DNA from: Acanthosoma haemorrhoidale
Lineage: Eukaryota; Arthropoda; Insecta; Hemiptera; Acanthosomatidae
Length of the DNA: 64,000 nt
Assembly (NCBI GenBank): GCA_930367205.1
Contig: OV884015.1
Location: 110,486,509 to 110,550,508, forward strand
Direction: 5' to 3'
Below the pieces are notes generated by a model. The model worked only from the letters and a program-made list of their open reading frames with translations. It did no database searches and was not told the origin of the DNA. A program made the translations under genes and the position numbers. Shown one piece after another: positions 33,889 to 45,037 of the stretch (its first letter is position 1; every line of letters begins with the position of its first letter).

Positions 33889-35331
33889 TTACCGTTATTA
33901 TATACGTAGAAATGTTTCATAATCAACGAGAAAGAGAAAAACCACTTATTGATGAAGTTTTGTTTGTAATGGATATATTTAATTATCAGAGAGAATCAAG
34001 TATCTGTAGTTTTTAATGGGATATTTCTGACATAAAAACGAACATGGGAGGGTTTTGAACCAAGGATAAAGATAATTAGGTTATAAATGCGTACCTAAAT
34101 AAATCTAACTTCTTAAATTAGTTTTGTGAAGAAACAATAGAGCAAACAATAAATTAAATATTGTCGGTATATTTGAAAACTGAAAAGAATGCCGGATGGA
34201 GGGTTCGATAGAATTCCAAATTGTATGGAGGGGTCGTGAAATTAGCGATCGAAGGATGCCGTTATGCAAGCAAGGAATGTATGGTGGTTTTGAGTTTAGG
34301 AGGTTATATGTAGGGTAGGGATTTAGTGGGTTCTGGAGGAAGTATTGTAAGTCTGGTCAAGGGGAGGCATTCTGACTCTGTAGCACGAGTGTCTCGGAAT
34401 CTCGAGGATAAATTGGAGGGAACAGTTCATAAGATTAGTTTTTCATGGAAGTTAACCCATTAATAACCGACTGATACAAAAATGTTAGATTGTAAACATT
34501 TCTCCTGACGGTTTTATTCTCTATCGTTGGTTTATATAACGAATATTACTATATATAATAGAGGTATCACTAATTATTAAAGAGTGGTTTTCTTAGGGCT
34601 TCAGTCTCTGCAGGTTGCATCTAGCTCCTTGCATAGAGTGGGGCGATACCTTTCCACTATAAACAAAAAGGTAACGAAGCCTTGGCCAGGACCTCCTGGG
34701 TGGCTTAGGAACACTGGCCGAACAGACAGACAAACCACAAATCTCTCTCTCTCCATATTTGTGTGTGTGAGTGTCCGCGAGTTTGAGTAATTACTGCTGC
34801 GAGTTATTTAGTCGGCAATAGGGAAGTTTAACCCCGCACACCTCTCATTCAAAATATTTTATATATATGTAATATATGAACTCGGCACTCACTCATCGCC
34901 TGACCTCCTAAAATTACATCGCTAACTCGCAGCTCAAATATTGATAGAGGGCCCTTCAGCGCTCCATAATTCAACACAGGACTTGAAGGTTTAGATTTTA
35001 AACGTTAGCGGCGTGGGTACAATTATTTATAAACTGTGTATTCAACCTTCATTTACATAATAAATATCGATAACTCAAGCTAACATCAGCCGGAATCATG
35101 GGCTAGAGATTTTACTTTCCAACTGGTACAGTTCATCCGAGATTTGATTTCATTTTCCATATTTTGTTTTAGAAATTTCAATTAAATTTTCATCAGAGAC
35201 TAAAATCTAATTGAATATCCTTAGATATATATGAAGGAAAAATGATAAAAGAGTGTTGGAGCGATTAAGAAACGAACAGTCGATAGTTACAGCTCTGTAG
35301 GAATGGTGACAGAACTATGAGATCTTGTGTT
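33889..35331. other. Spacer without recognised gene
   Basis: Unique-looking AT-rich DNA; the ORF at 34584-34790 has no recognisable domain. No repeats with matches elsewhere in the window were found. Confidence 0.4.
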
Positions 35332-36481
35332 ACATACACTAGGGGTGAGATGTGTAGGATATTCTATCTATACACAAGGGGTGCGATGTGTAGGATATTT
35401 TATGTATACACTAGGGGTGCGATGTGTAGGATATTTTATGTATACACTAGGGGTGCGATGTGTAGGATATTGTATGTATACACTAGGGGTGCGATGTGTA
35501 ATGTGTAAGATATTGTATGCATACACTAGGGGTGAGATGTGTAGGATATTGCATGTATACACTAGGGGTGAGATGTGTAGGATATTGTATGTATACACTA
35601 GGGGTGAGATGTGTAGGATATTCTATCTATACACAAGGGGTGCGATGTGTAGGATATTGTATGTATACACTAGGGGTGAGATGTGTAGAATATTGTATGT
35701 ATACATTAGGGGTGAGATGTGTAGGATATTCTATCTATACACAAGGGGTGCGATGTGTAGGATATTGTATGTATACACTAGGGGTGAGATGTGTAGGATA
35801 TTGCATGTATACACTAGGGGTGAGATGTGTAGGATATTGTATGTATACACTAGGGGTGAGATGTGTAGGATATTCTATCTATACACAAGGGGTGCGATGT
35901 GTAGGATATTTTATGTATACACTAGGGGTGCGATGTGTAGGATATTGCATGTATACACTAGGGGTGAGATGTGTAGGATATTCTATCTATACACTAGGGG
36001 TGCGATGTGTAGGATATTGTATGTATACACTAGGGGTGAGATGTGTAGAATATTGCATGTATACACTAGGGGTGAGATGGGTAGGATATTGTATGTATAC
36101 ACTAGGGGTGAGATGTGTAGGATATTCTATCTATACACTAGGGGTGCGATGTGTAGGATATTTTATGTATACACTAGGGGTGCGATGGGTAGGATATTGT
36201 ATGTATACACTAGGGGTGCGATGTGTAGGATATTGTATGTATACACTAGTGGTGCGATGTGTAGGATATTGTATGTATACACTAGGGGTGAGATGTGTAG
36301 GATATTGCATGTATACACTAGGGGTGAGATGTGTAGGATATTCTATCTATACACAAGGGGTGCGATGTGTAGGATATTGTATGTATACACTAGGGGTGAG
36401 ATGTGTAGAATATTGCATGTATACACTAGGGGTGAGATGGGTAGGATATTGTATGTATACACTAGGGGTGCGATGTGTATG
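35332..36481. repeat. 36-bp minisatellite, about 32 units
   Basis: Unit reads approximately TACACTAGGGGTGCGATGTG plus TAGGATATTTTATGTA. Variants (GAGATG versus GCGATG; TTGCATG, TTCTATC, TTGTATG; ACACAAGG) recur in blocks, for example the run near 35830-36000 resembles that near 36100-36200. A 36-bp period, divisible by three, leaves several frames open, which produces ORFs of up to 403 codons that are not genes. Confidence 0.92.
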
Positions 36482-36545
36482 AATTGTTCGTATTTTGTTG
36501 AAACTGTAATTTTTAGAGTATATATTTGCAATCATTAGAATACTG

Positions 36546-36770
36546 TCTCCGTGATCTAGTGGCGAGTGTGATTATTTACTACTTGGGAGAACCGAGTTTG
36601 ATCCACAATGGTTTTCGATTGTGAGGACTAGTCAGGTTTGGGGCAACTCAGCTTCCTTAGGATAAATGAGTAGCTGTCTAAATAAAATACTAGCCAATCC
36701 GATTAAGAAAACTAAATTTAAGGTTGAGAGTGACTTCTGCTGATAACGCTAGCACCTACCTATCAACTGC
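36546..36770 (+). mobile_element. tRNA-derived SINE
   Basis: Starts CTCCGTGATCTAGTGGCGAG, an A-box-like tRNA head, followed 35-40 bp later by GAGTTTGATCC, one or two changes from the B-box GGTTCGANNCC. The body includes GGGGCAACTCAGCTTCCTTA. These are internal RNA polymerase III promoter parts. It is not a functional tRNA: no cloverleaf anticodon arm can be drawn. The 3' border is uncertain. Confidence 0.55.
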
Positions 36771-37089
36771 GGCAACAATCTTCGGCCGGTACTGCTTCTA
36801 TGTAAGCATAGTTGTTTTTTCGAAATTTCGATGAATGAAATTCCGACGAAAAAACACAAAACAGGAAATCCTACATAAGGTACCATTAGAACAAGGAACA
36901 CGCGAAAACACCTCCATAGAACAGAATTAAATGTCATTCGATGTCATCAATTGGTATTAATAATAAATAAATACTTGCCTGTCATATTAAGAAGGGTATA
37001 AAAATAAACACAACATGAGATTTACTAAAATTTATGTATTTGTATTATAATTCGAAGCGTTTGTTTTATTAATTATGTATTGTGGTTGT

Positions 37090-37934
37090 ATTAATTTAAA
37101 GCGACTTCCAATAGGGACTTTTAACTTTGACAGTTGATAGCGGCCGTATTTCTGAAGCTGCATGTGTCAAATTGGCTGTCATTTATTCAGTCTGCTTTGT
37201 CAAATCACTATGGACGGATATAGCCTTCAAAAATACGTGTAAATGATAAAATTGTTTTATCAATAGGGGTGTTCTGTTTGGGAAACGTTCCGCAGTCGCC
37301 ATAACCGTCCTACCGAGAGGACTATTCGCAGTGTGGTGGATAAATTTGAGTCCACTGGTTCAGTAAACAATCGTACGTCGACGAAACGCAAGCTCTGCCG
37401 AACACATCGCCGCTGTCCGTGAGAGTGTGCAGAAGAATCCGAGGCAGTCGATTTCGCGTCGCTCACATGAACTCGGTCTTTCGCAGACCAAAACTTTTTG
37501 CGTCGTGACTTGGGCCTGTACCCGTACAAAATTCAACTGACCCATGAGCTGAAAATGCAGAACGATATGTGGTCATCTCACGTGGAGGTGATGTGAACTG
37601 GCCACCGAGATCGTGCGATTTGACCCCGTTAGACTTTTTCTTGTGTGGTTTTCTTAAGTCGCAGGTCTATGCGAATAAGCCAAGGTCCTCAAAGCCAACA
37701 TAACCCATGCCATCGGTCAAATTCAGCCTGATTTATGCGCCAGTCATGGAAAATTGGACATTTCGGATGCGCGCCACCCAGCGAAGCCACGGCTGACATT
37801 TGCACGATGTTATATTCCATACATAATGGCATCAATAGGCCTTTCAAACGAATAAAAAATTTTGATGATATCTCATACACACTTTGGTTTATTCAAATTT
37901 AAAGATAGAAAGCGCTTAATGAAAGACCCTCTAT
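37090..37934 (+). mobile_element. Mar-B transposon, internally deleted, copy 2
   Basis: The right end (AAGCGCTTAATGAAAGACCC) is the inverse of the outer TIR of copy 1 at 21888. The left end keeps a weaker TAAAGCGACTTCC. The transposase relic runs on the plus strand: a start region near 37211 (M-D-G-Y-S-L), V-D-K-F-E-S-T-G-S-V-N-N-R near 37340, then G-D-V-N-W-P-P-R-S-C-D-L-T-P-L-D-F-F (37590-37640) and M-E-N-W-T-F-R-M-R. The region around the first two catalytic Asp is missing as in copy 1, and frames are broken. Minus-strand ORFs here are shadows. Confidence 0.78.
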
Positions 37935-38943
37935 AATTATCCTGAGAGTGTCTCTTAATCACCGGTCAGTCTTTTACATGTCATTCTAAAACGAAGCCTT
38001 ATTCGACTTCAAGCAAAACAAATGGGAAAAAGAAAGAAATTTAAGGAGGTTCTGTAAAAACCAATTGTAGAAACCATTCTCCCAGATCTTTCGACCTAGT
38101 TTTAATAGATTTCTTTATCTATTAAATAGCAGTTTATTTTAGCATTTTAAATAGAGTTTTATATCCGTTTAAACCTACCCGTCTCTCGATATTACTTAAT
38201 GCGATACTTAACTTTTCTTTTTCTCTGAAGCAATAGAGAATCTTTTATTGGATAATATGAAGCCTTAGTAGATCCTTCATTGGATTTTCTAGTTTATTTC
38301 CTTCATAATTTATTTTTAAACTAAAAATCCTCGTGCCCGGAGTTGGATAACAAAATCAATCGGCACATCACTTTGCTTTTCTTTGAAAATTAAATACATA
38401 GATAGGAAAAAAAACTTCATTTTGGTACCTTTTGCTTCTATGAACAATAATCAATTACTAATTAAAAAAAATATATAACTAAAAAAAAAAAATCAATTTT
38501 GGCTAACAAAATAAAATATCGCGTGACAAATAAAATTAACAAAACTTTTTTACGAACTTACTAGGAACTGGTAAGTGGACTGCATATAAAAGTGATGGTC
38601 TTTATATAAATGGACTATATTTAAAAAAATTGAGTAAACATTTAAAATTAAATAAGTCATAGGTGAAGGTCGGAGTTATCCATACTTCTGCGAGAGCTGT
38701 ATGGGGATTTCCTATCTCTTTGCTCTACCAAAGCAACAGCCCATGGTGAGGCCCGACATAAATCATAATTAAGAAATTAAAAAAAAAATACTTCTAAGTA
38801 TTCTAGTAAATAAATTTATTGAGGGAAAGTTCTAACAATAGGAGAAATGTGACCGGCCAAAATCTATATATATATATATATATATAGTCTGTCTAAATGG
38901 TGAACAGGAGGGTTTTGATTGTACCTAAGGATGAGGACTCACG
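37935..38943. other. AT-rich spacer
   Basis: No ORF or family recognised; contains a (TA)n run at about 38866-38886. Confidence 0.4.
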
Positions 38944-38973
38944 GATGTTAGGAGCTGGAGAATCCCAGAGAAG

Positions 38974-39210
38974 ATTTTAATTTTTTTTCCCCTTCATAGC
39001 CCCTTTTAAATTTACAGATAATTATATACAATTATAAATCCTCAGGCGAATCTATTTACAAATTATTTCTGTATTTCCTGTAGCGTCACTACATTATATA
39101 CAGGTTTTGATATTTTATGAAAATTATATATAGGAATAAACAAGTATAATGATACGTGACTGGACTTAACTGACTCTAATAAAGTCGAAGGGCTCACCTT
39201 CTTGATTGCA
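38974..39210 (-). mobile_element. SINE-like LINE 3'-tail insertion with 30-bp target duplication
   Basis: The sequence matches the A unit of the 31-kb array (CTTCATAGCCCC, then TACAGATAATTATATA). It is flanked by direct repeats 38944-38973 and 39211-39240 (AGAATCCCAGAGAAG core), with two mismatches in 30 bp. The 3' side is the poly-T tract on the left; the 5' side begins at AAGGTGAGCCC (reverse strand). It is thus a retroposed non-LTR tail on the minus strand. Confidence 0.75.
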
Positions 39211-39257
39211 GATGCTAGGAGATGGAGAATCCCAGAGAAGAAACGGACGGTCACCGC

Positions 39258-39445
39258 TTTTTTTTTTTTTTTTTTTTCCTATCGCCTTAAAAATGACAAA
39301 ACTTTTATTTACTATAGTTTCTTAGGCGAATCTATTGACATACTACATATTATATGAATCGGCATAGAAGTTATATAATCAATACAAGTACAACGATACA
39401 CAATACTTCATTGTCAAGACTCTACAAGGTGATGGGGCTCACCTT
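39258..39445 (-). mobile_element. Second SINE-like insertion with 8-bp target duplication
   Basis: Poly-T (39258-39278) to ...GGGCTCACCTT, flanked by GTCACCGC at 39250-39257 and 39446-39453. It shares the 5' boundary AAGGTGAGCCCC and the GGCGAATCTATT motif with the neighbour at 38974, but the rest is diverged. The shared 5' boundary supports a short retroposon rather than random LINE truncation. Confidence 0.7.
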
Positions 39446-39453
39446 GTCACCGC

Positions 39454-40076
39454 AATTCCGTGGGAACGACTATAGTATTTTGAAAGATGAAATCTACTTT
39501 TCCGGGAGTAGAAACCAACGATATTGTATGTATTACGAGTAACAACAGGACGAGAATTGAACGTTTGAAAAATGTATAAACCAAGGAACGTTCACGGAAG
39601 GAGGGAAGTTGCACTGCTTATTCTTCTGGAATAATACGCATCAATGTCTATAAGTATAAGGTATATATGTAGGATACAGGCTTAGAATGATTAATAAATC
39701 ATGTTTGTTCGTCTTTTTCACAAATGTTTTTGAATGACGAAATATAATCGGTGAACTGTTCAACACACCTGGGTGGACACAGGGGCGATAATCTTATGTT
39801 GCTTCCGTTCTCAAGCTTGTCAGGACCATCACTTTCTACCTAGTAGAAGAATGGTAGAAAAAGTAAGTATCCCCTGGTAGCTTCATAAAAGCAGTGCTAA
39901 ACTTTAAAATAAACGACAGTGTCTAGCCGAAATTGTTTTTCAGTAACCAAGGCTACGTACGCTTCAGCTTTCTTTAATTTCCAGTGTGTATCTATTTTTT
40001 TGATTTAAATATAGTCATAATACAGTCCAGTTACCAGTTCATTAAAGTTTCATTAATTTTCTTTGTCGTGTTATTT
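39454..40076. other. Spacer without recognised features
   Basis: No supported gene or repeat. Confidence 0.35.
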
Positions 40077-40931
40077 GGGTGTCCCAGAATTAACGCAAGA
40101 TTTGATTTAAATATAAAACACAGTTTTTAGTATTTTTGTTTTTTTTATTGAATTATAAAGTAAATAGGATAGGGTTATTTATGGAATAACACATCGGGCA
40201 AATGGCCTCCACGACTTTGCTGGCACATACGCACTCTTTTGTCGAAATTTTCCATGACCATTTGGCATAAATGTGGTTGAATTTCCTCTTTTAATGCACG
40301 GGTGGACGTGGGCTTGTTGACATACACCTTAGACTTCAAATAAACCCATAAAAATAAATCTAAAGTTGTTAAATCACACCATCTAGGGGGCCAATTCTGA
40401 TCACCGAAACGAGAGAGTACACGACCTTGAAATGTCTCATGCAGTATTTGAATTGTTTCATGGGTTGTATGGCATGTGGCACCATCTTGTTGAAACCACA
40501 TATTGGCCAGATCAATATCATCCAATTTCGGCACAACGTACTGTGTCTACGACACCGAATTGATGTTCCTGGATTTTCAACACTCTCACGCACTGCTTCG
40601 ATATTGACATTTGAACGGCTTGTTTTTGGACGACCAGTGTGTTTAGTGTCTCCAACTGATCCAGTCTCCCTAAATTTTTCAATCAATCTCTTCACAGTTG
40701 ATGAAGTCAAAACACTATTCCGACCATATTTTGTATAAAATATTCGAACTGGGGCCGCCAAACCTCCATTATTTTTTGATATAATGTTTAGCAATAAAGA
40801 CACGTTGCTCTATCGTGTAACGCTCCATTTTTACTAATCATAAACTGGCAGCTGTCAAATTGTTTTTTTTAGGGTTGCCTTTACTGCACAAATGGCGGCA
40901 AATTCATTCTTGCGTTAATTCTGGGACACCC
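40077..40931 (-). mobile_element. Mar-A transposon, internally deleted, copy 2
   Basis: Inverted ends GGGTGTCCCAGAATTAACGC (left) and GCGTTAATTCTGGGACACCC (right). About 855 bp, with the transposase relic on the minus strand. It is the counterpart of 10009-10811. The right flank begins TATA; the left flank has lost the TA. Confidence 0.85.
40175..40828 (-). pseudogene. Mar-A transposase relic, copy 2
   Basis: Reading from about 40828 downwards: M-E-R-Y-T-I-E, Q-R-V-F-I-A, the HTH region ending K-F-R-E-T-G-S-V-G-D-T-K-H-T-G-R-P, then after a frame change W-F-Q-Q-D-G-A-T-C-H and C-D-L-T-T-L-D-L-F-L-W, and a tail R-G-G-H-L-P-D-V-L-F-H-K. The last catalytic position is kept as L-D-L. The segment between N-P-G-T-S-I-R and I-D-L-A-N-M-W, about 100 residues including the first catalytic Asp, is absent, as in copy 1. 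Confidence 0.78.
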
Positions 40932-41827
40932 TATATTTTATTTCGTTAACCAAAATTGATAATTTCTACTTTATTATTGTTCATAAGAAGTGAAAGAGAG
41001 GTAACAACGATTGGTTTCGTGAACCCCTGGACAGAAGAAGACCGGGAAGAAGATGCGAAGTGTGACCCTACGGAAGAAAGAGGAGAGCCTGACGGAAGAA
41101 GCCGGGGAGAGGAAGGATATCGACCCCTAGGGACCTGCGAAGGATAAAGGATTCTTCTCCTCAAGAGCAACTTTCCAGGAGTCGCGTAGAGAGAAAGTTG
41201 GGTCAGTAATTGATGGAGTGAGGCAGTACCGTCGGGGGGGCTATGTTAGATAAGGTTTGGTCATTGCTCGATTGTGTGCAAGTGGGCCCGCTAATTCGGC
41301 ACGTGAAAGAGCCACTTGGCACGAACCGGCTCTCGGTTCAATGAAACGCAAATGTAGCTCCTGTGTACCCTATTTAGTTTAATGTTCCGCACGTGGAGGG
41401 CGCAATCACGGCTTCTTTTCTCATTTTCGTATTATCAAGGGTGATGAGAAAAAAAAAGGTATACCTTATGTTTAGTTTATTGATTAAATGCAGCCTAGTC
41501 AAAGCCACAAATATATTATTGTAATTATTAGTGACAAGAATTTCTTTCATAGACTACTAATTCGACTAAAAAATGAAATGTCTTATTTATAAAAAAACAT
41601 CTTAATATTCAAACAATTTGTTTTTTTAATTATGTTCTCAACTTTTCAATAATACAAACCTGATGAAAAACCGGACATATCTATGTAAAATACGGGTGAT
41701 AAATCACGAAACGCTGTATAAAGGACCTTTCTGTAGGGCTACTTCAGGAAGGATATAAATACATAATATAATAAGAAATGTTAAAATAGGTACATACCCT
41801 TTTTACATTTTTCTATCATAGTGACAA
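40932..41827. other. Spacer without recognised features
   Basis: Purine-rich patch at 40985-41150 (antisense ORFs only) and an AT-rich remainder. A GC-richer stretch at 41270-41420 contains CACGTG sites but no gene. Confidence 0.35.
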
Positions 41828-42174
41828 CAACAACATTATTATGAGATAATTACAATCTGCCTCATTAGGCAATAAGCAATTGTGATATATGATCTCATCC
41901 ATACATTATTTACAAACACCCCAGAGACCTCCCAAGTCCACATGGTGCCACCTCCCTCGCCTGCGAAGGAGGAAGCGGATTCAGCTGCGTAACTGAGAGC
42001 CAGCGGAGGCGGACCATGAGCGCGAGAGCCACAGATGCTCAGGACACGATTGGAGAAACTGGTCATTGACAGGAGTGTCACGTATTTATAGCAGGTCATG
42101 AGGCCATTTCCGTTTTGGTCTCCGAGGAGGATTATAGGGATGAGTAGTGCAGTGCAATGACTGTGCTATGGGAT
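41828..42174 (-). mobile_element. J1 Jockey-like LINE, 3' end
   Basis: Reverse-strand copy of the J1 3' UTR. Starts ATTACAATCTGCCTCATTAG and includes the recurrent GACCTCCCAAGTCCACATGG-type motif and the CTCCGAGGAGGATTATAGGG segment. 5' truncated before the ORF end. Confidence 0.7.
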
Positions 42175-42439
42175 TTTAATGGTTTCTATCAAAGTGAAAT
42201 CGAATAAGGAATCAAATAAAATAATTTCCGGTCCTAATAAAAAGTATATTTATATTAAAATTACGTTAACACTAAGCCTGCCACCAAATGAGAATTCGAA
42301 ATTTCTTTTTGTGTCCCTTCTTTCATGGAAGGAGATGATATGCCTCTAATGAAACTTGTCTCTGATGCTCCGGAGATAAAAAAATTAAAAAGGCCTTTTT
42401 AAAAAAAAATAAGAAAGTTTAACTATTTATAGATTACTT

Positions 42440-42795
42440 GTAATTAAAAAAAAATATATAGAATTTTGTAAACTTAAAATGAAAGAAGGCAACAATTTTT
42501 TCCTTTGTGTCTTTTGTATTGTACAATGATGTCCTTCTGTTATTATTACCGAGTTTCTCACCGGAGCCGTGTGTGAAGCTGAGCCAAAACGCTCGTGTTC
42601 AGATTTTTTAGAAAAATGGAATCGTAGTTTCGTCTTTGAAGGAAACGTTAATTTTTCTTCACCTGAATGGTGAACTGATTGAATCCCAGAAAAACTCGAT
42701 CCTTTCAGGCATTCCCCAAATATCGTTAGGCTAAATTGGGAATCGAACCAGGATGTCTTTAGTAAATAGTAAGGCACACTAACTAATGTGGTGGT
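42440..42795 (-). mobile_element. tRNA-derived SINE with perfect B box
   Basis: On the minus strand, starting near 42795, the sequence has an A-box-like TTAGTTAGTGTG and, 30-35 bp on, GGTTCGATTCC at about 42742-42752, an exact B box. These are pol III promoter elements. The body runs about 300 bp to an A-rich end near 42440. The minus-strand ORF 42427-42777 lies within it and is not a gene. Confidence 0.65.
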
Positions 42796-42817
42796 CGAAA
42801 CTTTAAATTATTCTCAT

Positions 42818-43165
42818 TGTCGACCATTATATTTATGTTGCTCAATAACTCTTAAAAGAAACTTTATTTGGTATAAAACACAAATGTACAATTTTATATG
42901 GTCACAAGCTAAGAGCTCAACAGTGAATGAGGCTCATGAGGAACCAACAAACTGTCTTATCCCTAAGGGCTATTTATCTGTTTAGAAAAGCTTAGGGTAG
43001 GGGTAACAAGGAAGAGCCAGGTCGTGGGAGCCAATTATTTAGAATAGAGGTCTGGGAAGGAAAGATAAGTTAATAAGGCTGATTATTATAAGTTATGTGA
43101 CACTGTTCTCAGGATGTTAATGATAAACATACCATTTGTTAATGATAAGATTATATTTGGCATAA
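42818..43165 (-). repeat. Dispersed repeat R, copy 2
   Basis: The counterpart of 22651-22935 on the opposite strand, carrying the AATAAA signal (minus strand near 42864). The span 42818-43102 begins TGT and ends ACA, resembling an LTR, but homology with the other copy continues past 43102, so those borders are not proven. Confidence 0.5.
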
Positions 43166-44287
43166 CTGGCTAAATTTATTATAGATTATTTACAATGGTA
43201 TGGATGTATAGGTTTATACACATATAGTTTGTAAGGAAATTGTCAACCTCACCATTCATGCGATGAATCACATTGCCTACTGTGAGCTCTGGATTTACAA
43301 TGGGGATGGTTTGATGATACAAGAAGTGTTTATTGGAATTCCCGTCTTTGGACAATTCCGACTAAGGGAATTTGAGCGTTTCACTTAAAAAATCATTTTT
43401 GAATTATTTAACGTTATAATTGTTAATAGTGAAATGTACTGGTAATAACAAAGCATAATGTCACTTCTCACTTAAACTTCCACCGGGTACCCCCCTCACT
43501 CCCAGGAGAGAAGGGGAGACACCTGACACCTGAAGAGTGTCATGAATAAAACACACAGCACTTCCTATCCGCCACACATACACCACCTCAGGAACATCTC
43601 AGTATTAGCGGGGTAATAATGGACAGGAGAGGGGGGGAGAAATTTCCTGTATTGACGCCATTTGTCTTGAAGAAGCCAACACAATGGCAAATTAGTTGTC
43701 GTCAAGCATCGGAGTACCGATTCCGTTTTATAAAATTCCTTTGCCTTTATAAAACAACTCTATTGTCTTTCCTGACTGATCTAAACTGCCATCTTCAGAT
43801 ATCTCGAAAATTAAAAAAAAAATAGAAGTTTTCCTTTGATTATATTCCCTAATGTCGGGTAATGTAAATAAAAAGGACGAAATAGCAAACACGCGTACGC
43901 TCAGAGTTCCGTCCCCTCCGTACCTGCTGGACAAAGCAATTGGCAGAGTAGCCATGAGATTGATATATGGTTGTATTTTAAACAGGTTTTTATAATTTTA
44001 TCACAACTTGTTGAAAAAGTTTTTGATAATTTTTGACGGTTTTAATGGTCATTCCATAGTTTTTAATTTTAATTATTTACTACATAGGTGTTGTATTTCA
44101 AGAATTTTTAATTGTAGTAGAATAGAAGGACAGTTTAAAAGTTAGTGTAATTGTCTATGACTTTGGTCATTGTTACCTATAATAATAGTAATTAGGCCAG
44201 ATGAAAGTTTTTATCATTTCAATTTTTATTTTATTATAGTAATAACTAAAGAGCTCTCTAAAAAGTTGTGAAAATACAATAAAGCTA
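43166..44287. other. Spacer without recognised gene
   Basis: AT-rich with unsupported small ORFs (43619-43825 and 43728-43955 overlap on opposite strands). Confidence 0.35.
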
Positions 44288-45037
44288 TGTCGGGTCGTTA
44301 CGAGGGGGTGCCTAGTTACCCTAGCCCTGGTGACGAAGTGAGGGTTGATTAGGCTATGACCTGGGCAACTGCTTCATGACGGGTCTTACTATCTGACTCC
44401 ATATTTGATAGGTATGTGCCCTAACAATACACTATGTTCAGGAGAAGAGGTACAGGGTAGGAATGACCACGAATTCACACTCGGTATCTGAGGGTAGGCG
44501 AAAACCGTCCGGATCCCAAAGACGAGTGTGAACCGGAGAGAAGCAGGCTGGATTGCCGTGGGAGACACTACTAGGTAAAGTTTGTAGGGCCACGGCAACC
44601 GTCGTCCGCGAGGGAGAGGTCTCTCCCAAGGAGGTGCCAGTTTTAGTGAGACGATGGCAGAGAATCCCACTAGGAAAGTGTTGGGTCTGACGAGGCCGGA
44701 CTAAAACATAGCGAGGTTTGGAAGAGTGATCCAGAGGTTTTCATAAATAAGAAGGCCAAATCTTGAAACATCAGTGCAGCTGCAGGTACCACCAGTCAGA
44801 GAGCCGTCGTGAGAATGATTTACAGGCAAAAGCCCAGGGTCTATTTATACCCGGCTTGCCTCGTTAGTAGCCAATGATGTAAGGCCTTATTGTGGCCAAT
44901 GATAACCCAGTTTGCGGTGGCGCTTTGTGTTCGGCATCCCCAGGCCTGGTCTGGGTCACCCGATACCTGCTCTGGGTAGAGGGTAAGGGTTTCCAGTCTC
45001 TAACTGGTTGCAGGTTCGTCTATTATTGTTTACAACA
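44288..45037 (-). mobile_element. Candidate solo LTR with TATA box
   Basis: A GC-richer 750-bp block with termini TGT (44288) and ACA (45037), standing out from AT-rich flanks. On the minus strand GGGTATAAATAGACCC at about 44839-44854 is a clear TATA box, with TCATTC, a possible initiator, about 30 bp downstream. BEL/Pao or Gypsy LTRs fit. No target duplication was found. Minus-strand ORFs 44389-44670 and 44438-44629 downstream of the TATA have no recognised domain. Alternative: host promoter and first exon. Confidence 0.4.

Noticed and set aside
35327..36538. 403-codon ORF
   Set aside because: It is the 36-bp minisatellite read in frame; several frames are equally open and nothing indicates selection on one.
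36546..36620. Functional tRNA gene
   Set aside because: A and B boxes are present but no cloverleaf with an anticodon arm can be formed; a SINE head fits better.
42818..43105. Solo LTR with TTCTCA target duplication
   Set aside because: TTCTCA flanks both sides, but similarity to the other copy of the repeat continues past the right border, so the duplication is probably chance.
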